The translations under genes were made by a program, and so were the position numbers. DNA of 64,000 nt. Origin: Arthrobotrys musiformis (lineage: Eukaryota > Ascomycota > Orbiliomycetes > Orbiliales > Orbiliaceae). The DNA lies in assembly GCA_036971715.1 (NCBI GenBank), contig JAVHJL010000009.1, positions 124,001 to 188,000 of the forward strand. Reading direction: 5' to 3'. The notes below the pieces were generated by a model. It had not been told where the DNA came from. It ran no database searches and saw only the letters and a list, made by a program, of their open reading frames with translations. Below are positions 48,165 to 59,801 of this stretch, one piece after another (position 1 is the first letter of the stretch; every line of letters starts with the position of its first letter).

Positions 48165-50326
48165 ATGCAAGAGATATCGGCTGGAAAAGCGGGCAATGGC
48201 AGCGCCCCCGACCTTGGGGGCGTTGATGGCGCCAGTATTACTGGCGGTGCGACACTTCACACTACGACCAGCGTCGCTTCACGAAGAGATATCAACGAAA
48301 AGCCGCCACTGCTGAAACATCTTTCAGACAAAGAGATCGAGGAGCTGGAAGTCAAGCTCAAACGTAGGATCGATCTGAGGCTTCTACCCATGATTATCTT
48401 AGTATATATCATGAATTACCTAGATAGGAACAATATACCCGGTAGGCTCCATCATATTCCTCTATTATATCCTTTGAGGTATCGATCCTGGTATCAACCC
48501 GAGTATCACTGCTAATGGATGTATCCATCGAAATCTAGCTGCCCAAGTTGCCGGCATGGGCGATGAACTAGGCCTCACATCCTCACAATTCAATACTGCC
48601 GTATCAATTCTTTTCGTGGGTTACATTTTGATGCAGGTTCCGTAAGTAGAGCAAGGCAAACCATCGAAATATAAGAGTAAGGCTGATTGAGTCGAAATGA
48701 AGTTCAAATCTGTTTTTAGACAAGATTGGGCGCCCGTCACTATATTTCACAGTCGTCATGATGATCTGGGGTGTTATCAGCGGTGCAACTGGCGCTGTTC
48801 AAAACTATTCCGGCCTCCTGGCTTGTCGGTTTTTCTTGGGTTTCATCGAGGCGTCCTATTTCCCAGGATGTTTGTTCTACTTATCGAGCTGGTACACCCG
48901 TAAGGAGCTATCTTTAAGAACGGCAATTCTATATTCCGGGAGCTTGATAAGCGGCGCAGTGTCGGGGCTCATTTCCGCCGGGATAACAAACGGCCTAGAC
49001 GGGAAAGCAGGTCTTTCGGCGTGGAGGTGGCTTTTTATTCTTGAAGGCTCTATAACCGTATGGCGTCCTTATGTTACGATGCTCCGTCAGCAGAAGGATA
49101 GTGACAGGGAAGGTTCTTTTTAGGTATTTATCGCATTTTTCATCTGGATCATCATCCCAGACTTCCCGAAGACGACGAAATGGCTTTCTGAACAAGAGAG
49201 ACAGCTTGCTTGTTGGAGATTAGGTGCGTAGCTCTCTTGGGTATCGAGCAAGAGCGGTAGCTGAATAAGATCCGGCCGGGTTTTAGAGAGAGACATCGGC
49301 GAGGAGGATTGGTCTGGGAGCGAAGCTCAGAAGGTTTTCCATGGCCTAAAACTCGCATTCACGGACATAAAGATGTATGTCCTAATGGTTCTGGTGACGT
49401 GCTGCGTCGCATCGGGCTCCATTACCAACTTCTTCCCGATTGTCGTTCAAACCCTCGGGTTCGGGAAAATTGAGACACTTCTCTTGACGACACCGCCATA
49501 TGTAAGCTATCCCAGATCCGGTGCTGACGCTTTAGAATTATACCAGGTGCACTGGCTAATTCCCGTTTAGATACTCGCGACAATCGTAGTCCTCGGAAAT
49601 GCGTGGCATGCGGACAAGAAAGGCGAGCGGTATTTCCATATCGTCATCCCACTTGCCGTAAGTTCAGCCCTACGACGTAGCGTGGGATTGGCATTGTTTC
49701 ATGGAAACTAGTGCAACAATAGGGTTTTTGATTGACTGCGTGCCTAGATCTCGGTATTTTCATTCATCCTTGCGGCCGCTACGTTGAATACTGCCGCGCG
49801 ATACGGTAATTTCCGGCCTCCGGTCCTGACGTCCCCAAAGTGGAGCATGGGCGCTGATGAAATGTATAGTTGCAATGATGTTTATGCCGGCAAGTGTCTA
49901 TGGTGGGTACATTTGTGCCCTATCCTGGATCTCTGCAACCTTGCCACGGCCTGTTACGAAGCGGGCGGCTGCTCTCGCAGCAATTAATGCTGTCTCCAAT
50001 GCATCTTCGATTTGGACAGCTTACATGTATACGAAACCTTCGGCTCCAAGATATGGTAAGCGAGTTGCCCAGGCCCTAACGACGATTTCAAGCTGACCAT
50101 ATATGCCGATGTAGCCATTGCTATGGGTGTGAATTGTGGGACCTCGCTCCTGGGCATTGTATTCGCCACGGTGCTTCGAATTATACTTGTCAGACTCAAT
50201 AAGAAGCTGGATCGAGAGGAAGATCTTAGCGAGGCAGGGCTGACTGCAGAGGGCCAGGTTGAAAGACGGGAGGAACAGGGTTTGCCTGGAGAGGCTGCGG
50301 CAAAGGGCTTCAGGTTCTTAATATGA
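48165..50326 (+). CDS. MFS transporter, anion:cation symporter (Dal5/Tna1-like)
   Basis: Nine exons, all phase-consistent: 48165-48441, 48539-48641, 48703-49057, 49124-49223, 49287-49501, 49571-49657, 49748-49805, 49870-50055 and 50115-50326 (530 residues). The cytosolic N-terminus (~85 residues) leads to the first helix, LPMIILVYIMNYLDRNNIP. Then come LTSSQFNTAVSILFVGYILMQVPSN, the loop LDKIGRPSLY, GACRFFLG-type (LLACRFFLGFIEASYFPG), FYLSSWYTRKEL and WRWLFILEGSITV. The second half has FPIVVQTLGFG, NAWHADKKGERYFH and RAAALAAINAVSNASSIW. This pattern is characteristic of the fungal allantoate/nicotinate/vitamin permease group at the plasma membrane. The substrate cannot be told from sequence. 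The charged tail has no membrane segment. Introns are 61-97 nt. Confidence 0.92.
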
Positions 50327-51110
50327 TGCAATGCAAAATTTGGTCGCGTGCCAAGAGGAGCTTCCTTATATACTTATATACACACATGCGAAGATTTGAT
50401 ATCGCATATGTTGGTTTGTTAGATGAATGCTGGAGATACACCCCGCCAATAGGCAGCAGTCGTCTCGTGGTTTTCTTACAGATTTAGATTATGTATAGAT
50501 CGGTAAAGCGAGAATTACTAATGAATTGAAGCCATTGACCATGGAATATTTAAAATCCGTCTCGTAAAAGTTGGAAGTAATATTAATATCGATCCTCAGC
50601 CCCGAATTATAGATGGATCCAATCCGCGCAATCGTCTGCAAAAGAATGGCGCGCGTGAGATTTCATTGGCATGCCTAGCCGGGGGTCAAGAGGATGAGAT
50701 AATATTAGGTGGAGGTCGCACAGTGCTAGCTTGTTTGAAAGTTCAGCCCTGGAAGGTCGGGTGGCTTGTACTGTGCCTACATGGCGCTATTATTGGTTGC
50801 TGCTTCGTTCGGTGCTTAGCTTCGTTGGTCGTTATCAATTTATCCGACTGTCTGCGATATGATCTCCAACGGCTTTTGGAGTCGGTCATCGAGCATCCTC
50901 AACTGGAATCGATATTGAAATTTGCAATACTGCCCCTGTCGTCACTTACTAAATATATTTCCACACATATACTTACCATCCTTAAACATAAGTATGCTTG
51001 TTTTTGGTCGATGGGCTTTACTACGACTGCACTGTTCCTGCCCCATGCAGATGCACATGTCAGTAGGTCCGATTTGGCGGCAGGAACAGGCTGCAGTGTA
51101 ACCCTGGGAC

Positions 51111-51143
<33 letters not shown>

Positions 51144-52203
51144 GGAGCTTCTCACTCCACAGCACGCACGCCCAGTCGGCGGTTCACGATACCCAAGTCT
51201 AATACCTGAAGAAGTGGAACGGGGTTTTGCCAGCATGAATGTTCATGCGTGGTTGCGAGACATAGGTTCATTGAAACGCCATGAACTGACGAGAGGTACC
51301 TGTGCCTGTGCCGGGACATGTAAATGCTCCTGGATTATGAAAACCTTCACCGTGTGGTGCTCTCGACAATGATGAAGAAAATTTTCTGCTGAAACATTCC
51401 CGTCCCTTGATCTCATTCCAGCAGGTCGTTCCCTTGGGGGTTTCCTTGTAGACATCCCCATCCGGCTGCAAACAGCGAAGCGCGGTGGGTGGCATGTCCA
51501 GTTTGATTTGATTTGGTTTGTAACCGAGTCGTCTGGAGCTTGATTTGTATCTGTAAGTCAGGACAGACCCTGAGAACGTGGGCAAGCAACAGGAGCAGGT
51601 GACTGACTAGTATAGTAACAAGAACCATGTAATAACAATAAGCATCCTTTCCCAGGTGGACGGGAGTTTGGGATATCTGTAACGTGGAGCGTTCGGGCGG
51701 CCATTTGATTAGTCGGAACTGGAACGACTGAACTCTGTTCCTTATTAATAGTGGAATTGGAGCTTGCTTGTCAATGCCAATCCAATGGTGTTTGGATGAG
51801 GGATAAACCCAAAGAAGGCAGCTCCCATGCATCCTGAAGCCGGTGACTTGAACACTTAAATACTTGTGAACCTCTCCTCCGTTCGCTCTCCCTTCTCTGC
51901 CACTGCTCTAAACCCTCTTATCGTCCTCCTCCTAACCCCCCCTCTTTTGAAAGGGTCTGGTTCTCCCACTCTTCCTGCATCACGATATTCTTCCTTGATA
52001 CTATTCTTCCCCTTCTACAATCTGCTTTGAGCAAACGCATACACACGCACACCGTCTATCCAAAAGTGCACAGAGCACACGACATCCACACACGACACAC
52101 CTCGCGCCGATAAAACTTACCCGACCTTCGTCGAAAGCCTACTCCCACTATTTCCCCTTCCCTACCACTATAGTCCCCGATCTCCGGACTGCTCTTTGAA
52201 ACC
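50327..52203. other. Intergenic, 1.9 kb, with a foldback and A tract
   Basis: Between the MFS gene and a small plus-strand gene. A hairpin-forming inverted repeat and a 30-nt A run at 51026-51141 are listed separately. A CT-rich stretch (51.88-51.98 kb) lies upstream of the next gene. Frames at 50.67-51.20 kb and on the minus strand at 51.27-51.83 kb lack domains. Confidence 0.55.
51026..51141 (+). repeat. Inverted repeat (foldback) followed by poly(A)30
   Basis: Left arm ACTGCACTGTTCCTGCC (51026-51042) is matched by right arm GGCAGGAACAGGCTGCAGT (51079-51097), which pair over about 17 bases with a two-base bulge, leaving a 36-base loop. Fifteen bases later an uninterrupted run of 30 A begins (51112-51141). 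The layout resembles the 3' end of a retroposed RNA or SINE, but no polymerase III boxes or target-site duplication could be identified by eye. Confidence 0.6.
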
Positions 52204-52671
52204 ATGTGCAGGTACAGGAAGTACGTCTTTGTAAACTGCAACCATTCGGAGTTCGAGTCGCCTCCATACCTCCCCTGCGTCTCCGACCCAAACGAGTACT
52301 GCTCGCCAGAGACCACCTCGGACCCTCCTATTGTCATCAAGAAGACCACTGCCTGTAGTGACCCGGCGTGTGCTAACCTCGGAGGAGGGTTATCACCAAC
52401 CGGACCAACCGACGGCGGTACCTCCTGGAGCCGTACCAACTCTGGCAACCGCGGTCGGGCTTTGGGCCCTGGTGAAGGAGATCCAGGCGATAGACTCCGA
52501 CACACCGTCTCCACCAAAATGAAGGTGGCCAAACTGGTCCGAAGCATGACGAAGAAGCACAAGGAGAAGAAGGAGCAACAGCAAAACAATGGAGCCGATG
52601 GCTTCTTGCCCGACAACCACGGCCACGGCAGCTACAATGAAATCAACGAAATGGACGAATTGAAGAAATAG
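52204..52671 (+). CDS. Small hypothetical protein with MCRYRKY start
   Basis: Single exon of 155 residues. The N-terminus, MCRYRKYVFVNCNHSEFE, has spaced Cys and His residues, followed by CVSDPNEYC and ACSDPACANLG. These could form a small zinc site; many short fungal proteins of unknown role begin with such a Cys/His pattern. The middle is Gly/Pro/Ser-rich and disordered; a basic helix (KMKVAKLVRSMTKKHKEKKEQ) and an acidic end (NEINEMDELKK) follow. No signal peptide or membrane segment is visible. A CT-rich leader upstream fits a fungal promoter. The start is the first ATG of the frame and sits in a favourable AAACCATG context. Confidence 0.68.
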   Translation: MCRYRKYVFVNCNHSEFESPPYLPCVSDPNEYCSPETTSDPPIVIKKTTACSDPACANLGGGLSPTGPTDGGTSWSRTNSGNRGRALGPGEGDPGDRLRHTVSTKMKVAKLVRSMTKKHKEKKEQQQNNGADGFLPDNHGHGSYNEINEMDELKK

Positions 52672-53809
52672 TAAACCCCGGTGTTTCCAATCTGCGGTTG
52701 CCATTTTTCTTATCTTAACTTCTATTGCCATTGCTATTGCTCTGCAAATGCAACTATTTTCGATACAGCGTATCGGCCGTCCGGGAAATACATCAATTGG
52801 TAATTGAGATTTCTTCTTTTTTTCCCCTTTGTTTCTTTCTTTCCTTCTGTCATCGTTCTCGGTTCCATGGAGTCATGAAGTTATGAAGCGAATTTTCCAG
52901 TCCTGATTTTCGGATTTCACACTGCACTGCAAACCCGGCTGCCAGCAAGCGTACTATTGATTTGTTTTTCTACTGTGATCTCATATTTCTCAAGGTCGTC
53001 GTCGTTTCTGGCATCCTGGTCGGTATTATTCTGTCATCGCCGCCGCCGTCGTCGGTCGAGGTTTCTGTACAAAATGGCATAGCTTATACCTTGTCTTTCA
53101 AATAGACGAAAAAAGCCTCCTGCAGCGCCTTTGATTGAGCTTCTTTTCTCCTGTATAGTACTTTTATAGCAATCTGATACACACTATTAGGTACCTCCTT
53201 GCCTATCTTTACTTGCCCAAGTACATATGACTAAGTACACCTGAATCCCGACGAATCCACCCCAGCTCTGACATACATACACATACATCGACGTGCTTAA
53301 TCGTGACCAGATCTATACGTAGAGCCGGGCTCCTCCTGGGCCATTGATGAGTGGGCGAATGAAGGCGCTAAGCTGCTGCAGGCTCCCCTCATTTGGGAGT
53401 TATGTGTCAGCTCCCCCACCAAACCAAAAACCTCAGGCCTTCAGGATCCACACCTTTTCCCTCCATCCTCCTTCCATTGCTATTGCTCACCACCTGGTTC
53501 CGTGCCGCCGATTGACTCGAACGCTGCTTCTTCGTTCGAGTCATCACGAATCATCTTGTTTCATTTTTCCGTTATCGCATGTCTCGATACCCGGCCGTTT
53601 TCCCGTTCGCGTTCGCGTACTTTTAGACAGCTCCCCGCCCAGCGAATCCGTCAGCTCTCGTACCTGGAAACAAAGCCTCATTGACGACCGCCACGTTTCC
53701 CGTCCTTGCAATAATAAAAAACCATATAAAAAAAAGACATAGACTGCACTTTCACCTAGATAGTAGCATCAGTATAGATATCTTCGGCCCAAGAGAGAGA
53801 GTTGCTACA
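52672..53809. promoter_or_regulatory. Intergenic, promoter of the large F-box gene
   Basis: 1.1 kb between tandem plus-strand genes. It includes ATTAGGTACCTCC and CTAAGTACACC near 53.19-53.24 kb and a TACATACACATACATC repeat at about 53272. No coding sequence was recognised; the open frame at 53344-53742 is Ser/His/Pro-rich without support. Confidence 0.5.
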
Positions 53810-56678
53810 ATGGCAGAGATGATGAGGACTCGGTCCAAGGGGCCGCCAAGAGAGACATATATCTACAAGATCCCGACAGGTATTGTCTCTCTATCTCTCT
53901 TATTGCGAGACGAAAATAACCAAAACGCTCACTAAATCTTATATCTCAGAAATACTACGGCACATCATCGCCTACCTCGACCCGCCGTCCCTGCTGTCTC
54001 TGACACTCACAAACCACTACTTCCACAAACTTATATCGTCACCTCATACATGGAGACTCCTCTTCCTACAATGGTTCCCAGACTCGAAAGGTCAATTCAC
54101 ACCCCTCACTGCCCCGCCCGATCTAGCCCAGGCCAAACTCCACCCGGATGATCTCGAGACAAACCACTGGCGCACTGAAGCAATTCTACGCTCTCGTCTC
54201 CTCCGTAACCTCAACAAAGCTCGTCCAGAGCTTCGTGAAGCCGGAAACCGCAATACCAGCAGCACCTATGTTGAGCCGCAATTTAAATCCACCCATCTCA
54301 AGACCATTCCTAAGAGCGTGATCATGTCTATGATGCATTTAATTCAACCGCCGATCACCCATCTTTTTGCGAACTTTGATAAGGAACCTCTGAAGCCTAA
54401 CGACAAGGTCAGCAACTTACCACCAGACTACCATCCAATCCCATCGTTTAGAACCTGCAACCTAGGCAATGGACAATCGAGTGTTTGGTCTCCGGGGAAT
54501 GGACAGTTCAAAACCGAACAAGATGATGGGACTATGGTCTTCACGAGATACGAGAAATCGCAACATACCCTCGCGACGTCGTTTGATGTTATGGAGATCG
54601 TTGATGTTCACCAAAACGGCGCGGGAAGTTTCGCCGTCATTGGTCGCAGGTGGAGCGAGAACAGAGTTAATCTTCTCTGTGGCTTTAGACTTGGGAGTGG
54701 CGAGGGTATGGACTATCCACTCGCGCACGAACCTGCACAGGCCATCGTCGGCATTGGGACTGGTGTATGGATTGCGGATTTAGCAGGGTACGGGGCAGTA
54801 CCCGGTGTGGGATTAGAAGAGATGACTGAAGAGGAAAAGGCCATCGCCCGGGCAAAAAGGGAGGCAGAAGAAGCGAAAAGTGATGATCAGATTTCGAGAA
54901 TTCTCGCTTCGAACGATCCGCATAACAACATCAAGGACAACTACAAGATTGTCAAGGTTCCGGATGCTAGTGGTGTATTTTCAGAATATGGTGTCGGGCT
55001 CGTCTATATTACGAGTGAAGGAGATGTCCATGTGTTTTCGGTGGACACTTCTCCTCTCGCTCTGGACCGTCAATTCCACAGAACCCTCGGGACATCTCGT
55101 GTGGCAAAGTGGAGGATTTCCCCAAGATGTGCTCTTGTCAGCGTCAAGGTTGATAACGACTACAGCCCTGAGAAGAGAGCCCTCGGCCGGCCATGGTGTG
55201 TCGTTCAGAACATCGTGGGAGAGATATGGACATTTTCTGGTGACCCTAACCCGGCACCGGCACCGGCGGAGAACAGCCTTACAGAGGAGGAGGAACACAA
55301 TGCGGACTTGGAACGAGCTGATAACGAGATCGAGAATGGGCCGATCGGAGACGACCTTAGTGTTATGGACCACGTAGAGCGTCACGCTGCCTGGATGAGA
55401 ATGCGAGAGGAACTAGCAGCCACTTACAAAGCTGAACGAGATAAAGGACGTGAAGAGGAACTGAAGCGGATTGCAGCACATGTCCAGGGCCACTGGACCA
55501 TGATCGAAGGCACTAGGGTACAGAGGCCGATATCTGGATTCTATCTGGATGATCTTTATCGTGACACGGGGCTTATTGTGGGAGATAACGAAAACGTTCA
55601 GCCTCTCAAGCTGCCGTGGATCATGGAGGTGGATTTCGGTGGTTACAACATCGTCACTTTCAACACCACAAGCACTGAAGAACGAAGAATCCAAGGATTC
55701 AGATACCGCCTCAACACCCTTTTCACGGAGAAGAAGCCAGAATTACTAGAGTCTGAGATTCTCGGAAGCCAGGCGTTCGCCGGCTCACCTGATGACTGGG
55801 CAAAAACTCGTCTCCGGATACCTAAATCCGGGGAAGAGATTTTCGACCAAGAGAAAAACCCACAGAACATCACGGCTTTAGCCATGGACGAGTCTGTCCT
55901 TGCTAGGGCTACGCCAAACTCGCCTAATGAAAATACCGTCGGCAGTAACGCACGATTACTTGCGGTCGGCACAAATCACGGAAGGGCCTTGGTGTTCAAC
56001 GTTCGAGGAAGCCCAGCCAAGAGATCCAGCGACCTTCTCACACCTATCCGGGTCTGCAAGATTCCAGGAACGCCTAAGATTACCTGTGTCTCAGTTACAT
56101 CTCTAGCCGTGATTGCTGGCGCAAACAATGGTGCAATCTCGGTGTTTGATCCACTGGGATCATCCGCGGAACCGGTCCGTAAGATCGTGCATGCCATGTC
56201 GATCGAGGCGAAGAAAGACTATTTTACGCGGACGGCACAGTACGGCTGGGGGCGAACGGAGCAGGAGAATACCTGGCAAGAAGAGACCAGCGCCTATAGG
56301 ATTTGCGTGGATCCGAATGCCAGAAACTGGAGAGGAGCAGCGATTCTGGGGTGTAATATTTTATACTGGGATGAGACGGACTTTTTGAACTGGCAAGAGG
56401 CAGATGATCTGGCTACAAGGAGGAGGAGGAGGATGGAAAAGGCGGAGAGGCTGAGGGCTGAAGAGGAAGAAGCCGCGAAAAATCGACGTAGCCCAAGGCC
56501 AGCCTTGGGACGGGTAGTTCCTGGAGGCGCTCCTGGTCATCATATCGATTTGGGACTACACCCTACAACGGTAAATGACGAAGACTTGGTTCGAAAATGG
56601 GAAGAGGCCCATGGGGAGTTGACAGAAGAGGAGAGGAGACTGCTGAAGGATATCTCTGGCATCAATATTGATGAGTAA
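53810..56678 (+). CDS. Large F-box protein with beta-propeller-like body
   Basis: Two exons: 53810-53879 and 53950-56678 (932 residues; 70-nt intron ending TATATCTCAG, in phase and restoring IYKIPT-EILRHIIAYLDPP). Residues ~16-65 form a clear F-box (IPTEILRHIIAYLDPPSLLSLTLTNHYFHKLISSPHTWRLLF, given here as one domain description). The middle contains strands typical of WD40/propeller folds: LLAVGTNHGRALVFNVRG, ITCVSVTSLAVIAGANNGAISVFDP, NWRGAAILGCNILYWD. Charged helical inserts (~325-345 and ~520-570) break the body. The C-terminus is a coiled-coil-like RRRRRMEKAERLRAEEEEAAKN followed by LTEEERRLLKDIS, which may be UIM-like. An SCF ubiquitin-ligase adaptor role is inferred; fungal relatives with F-box plus WD-like repeats are widespread but poorly studied. 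Confidence 0.86.
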
Positions 56679-58933
56679 CGAATTTTCTATAGTAAAAAAA
56701 AAAAAGTCCGTAGCTTAGTTAGTTTGGCAGTGAGCTGTTGTTTTTCTTGGTAGTATACGTACTGTACTGGGGATGATTATATGATGGGAACTAGTCTTTA
56801 GTTGACACTTTGAAAAATACATAGCACACCCGGTATTCCAATGATTTCGCAGCTCATAATTGTAATGAAAGGGGAAAAACGGAAAATCGATCCTTTGTTC
56901 TTTGATGGTCACAATTTAGTCCGATCTCCGAGGCCTTCAAGATTGAACTCAAGATCGAGCTTTTTTATTTTCTTTCTTGCTTTTTATTATAGAACATGTG
57001 GGAGTACTACAGTTCCGGTTTTCTTTCATTCGTGTGCCGAGTGACACATGACCCCGCTAGTATCAAGGATTGGTACAGACGGGACGGAATGAAGTATATT
57101 TGTGTAGCTATGGCACTCGGGTTCTCACAGAGAGGGTGTGCACCATGAAAGGCAATATCACGGTTCCAAGCGTGTAACATTTAATATTTATTACAGGTCT
57201 TTTAACTAGAGAACCGAAACTTGGAAGCTCTACTTTGGCCTGAGCTCTCTGTCAGCAATCATTATTAATATATTGTGTGACGGAGCGGACGCACGGCTGA
57301 AGCAAGTACTTGGGTACTTGAGTTCTCGTAATGAGGTACAGAAGCTAGAAGTACCTACGATTGAATTGAACAACATTGCAATTTGTGTGTTGTAGCTCTC
57401 TGATGAAGTTGGAGAGTTTGTGCAACCAGAGGTGTTACACGCGAACTTGTGTTGGACCCGGTCCAGCCCGCCTACCTGAAAGGGAGAAAAGCTACACGAA
57501 GGATCAAGTAAGTGTTCATTCCCTTTTATAAACAAATTGCCCAATATGTAGATATAATTAATTGATTGGAGTACTTGCATGGTAAATGTCTCAGTGTATT
57601 GCTTGTTGTATTTTTCAGTAGAAAATTTCCTTGACAACACAGGTTGGAGACTGCTTTGTGAACCAGTTTCTTTTTCTATTGGACTTGCCTACTTTGTGAA
57701 GACATACATGCCTTACAATTGCTAGCTGGCAAGTACCTTTGTGTGTATGTAAGTACATTTCACAAAGACATGCAGATAGAGTAGGTATGTGCACCCTGAC
57801 GAAAATGGAAAATATTAATCAGGAATGAAATGTCCCCAGATATCGCTCGAAGCAAGGGAGATACCTGAATTTCGTTGGGCGGGTTCGAGAGCTATGACGA
57901 ATTGGAGTACTTAATCAGTGATGTCACCCTCCCGCCTATTTTATTTCCTTTTTCTTTCTCTCCTTCTTTTTTTCTTTCTTTCTTTCACCCCTCTATTTCT
58001 TTCGCACATGCTTAAGTACCTATGTATCCGTTGATGTATGGTTTGCAAAATTTGACTGTCAGGCCGGGTTGTGCCCCCAACCGTAGGGCTAAACTACGCC
58101 CACAACGGAACCAACGGGACCCAAACGACAACAATATTCCTTGTATTCAGAATACGAACATTGCATGTATGTATGTCCCGGAAAAACACAATTGGATGGG
58201 AAAAAGCACCCATTCTTCTCCTCCATTATCTTCTTTTCTTTCCTCTTCTTTCCTCTTCTATTTTTCGTTTGAGAATGAGGGGTATATGGGCGGTAGAACG
58301 TTCAATTGGATTCTCGCATATATTATTCCGCAATGTCAACTCGAAGACTTTATATCTTTGAGTATCTGTACTTGAATTCCTTCGACCGCAACGTGGCAAT
58401 GCATGCATATCAGGCGCAATGATGCAATTGGCCAAAGATCCATAGCATCGATTGCAACAGCAACTGTTTGCAATAAATCAATTGGGAAACGTTATTGAAA
58501 CTTCCGTTGTTTCCTCTTTTTTGGGGGATCATAGCTGTGCATTCGTTCGTTTATACTCGCTATATGGACGTCTCAATATTTCTTGGGACGAAAACCAAAA
58601 AAGAAAAAAGAAAAAGGAAGAAAAAGTCAGTAGTAGTTGGTTGGTACACGCATGGCGCCACCAACTGGCCGAGGACTGTGTCGATATCCAATGAGTCTGG
58701 TATGATGCTAATTTGAAAGAAACAAGAGGCCCTGAGGCCGGCGTCCGTGTTGACTCGACGTTGTAAGTTAATAAAGAACCGGACCAGGCCAGACCAGGCC
58801 ACTTGCTTATTTCCTTTTGGGATTCGGCCTCGAAGCACTTTCAACAAGCCCCTTGAGCACTTGAGGTACCTGGTACGAGTGCCTGCTTGTGGAAGGACTT
58901 GCTTTAGTTGGGAAGTCGGGATGGGTTCGAGGA
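56679..58933. other. Intergenic, 2.3 kb
   Basis: Follows the large F-box gene. It holds a short A run at 56693, TACATAC/GTAAGTAC-type motifs at 57.72-57.79 kb and CTTTCTTTCTTTC at about 57967. Open frames on either strand (57.2-57.6, 58.0-58.4 kb) show no domains and are not consistent with splicing. No RNA gene was recognised. Confidence 0.55.
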
Positions 58934-59028
58934 ATGCTGGCTGATAGCGAGACTGCTTGTCTGAATTCTTGTCGATTGGGACGTTTACGTTCTCGTTCAC
59001 CTTCATATTTCTGTTTCCCCCGTTCTCC

Positions 59029-59096
<68 letters not shown>

Positions 59097-59801
59097 ATTC
59101 TTCATCTTGTTCTTCCCACTGTCGCACTCAAACCCTTCTCGTCCGTGTCGAAAAGGACCCCCCAAACTATCTGGTATCAACAGACCTCTTCGAGATCGAC
59201 CTCGAGACTTCTTTCAACAAGCTGTTAGAGCTAGTTGACGACAATAGCCCCAAGCCAAGGTACGTGAGTTCGTAAACTCGTTAGTTCTGATGGGTCCATC
59301 GAACTCTAGCTCCTAATATGTCTCGGCACACACTCATTCTCACGCGTAACTGTTGAGCAAAGCGCCACACCAGTCTCTTAGCCGCGTATTCTAGTTTTCG
59401 GCACTTACGCTTCTCCCTTTGGTTCCAGACCCTTGGTTGAATTTCTAAAGGAAAAGGAAAAAGTGCAGTATGGGTTTCGTGTACGAATCCTTCTTTCCCA
59501 TTCCTTTCCCCATTCCTCTTCGTCCTCTTCTTATTCTTATTGTTCCTCATCGTTACGCAGTTTTTACCCACCCTCGTTCCTCGAGGTTGTTTGTCTTATC
59601 CCAAACATCATCCTCATCCTTCTGGTCTTCCTGGCCGTCCTGCCCTTGAGGCTGGTATATCTTACCGGTTTGTGCCTCTGGACTTGGGCTTTGGCCGTTG
59701 TTCGAAGGAACGCGCCGAAGGAAGACTATAAAGACCTGGAGAAGTCCGAACGTGTCGATCATCTCCAACCCAACGACGACAAGCAAAGTCTCCTGACTTG
59801 A
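58934..59801 (+). CDS. Possible membrane protein with polyserine tract (tentative)
   Basis: A two-exon model, 58934-59259 and 59429-59801, gives 232 residues. It is supported by a strong CCAAG|GTACGT donor and a GGTTCCAG acceptor in matching phase, which join VDDNSPKPR to PLVEFLKEKEKVQYGF. Exon 1 includes about 22 serines encoded by the CAT/TCA microsatellite, then LLVRVEKDPPNYLVSTDLFEIDL. The second exon ends with a strongly hydrophobic region (LIPNIILILLVFLAVLPLRLVYLTGL) and a charged tail (NAPKEDYKDLEKSERVDHL). The 5' end is uncertain and no family is recognised. Low-complexity sequence can create such frames by chance, so this may instead be a non-coding or mis-modelled transcript. Confidence 0.35.
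59031..59096. repeat. (CAT)22 microsatellite
   Basis: A perfect trinucleotide array of about 66 bases. Depending on frame and strand it spells polyserine, polyhistidine, polyisoleucine, polymethionine or polyaspartate, which explains several long spurious frames around it. Confidence 0.97.

Noticed and set aside
50666..51202. 178-codon plus-strand frame
   Set aside because: It runs through the A30 tract as polylysine and across the foldback; no domain or splice support.
58560..59180. Minus-strand frames with polymethionine or polyaspartate
   Set aside because: Created by the CAT22 microsatellite; the rest of these frames has no domain.
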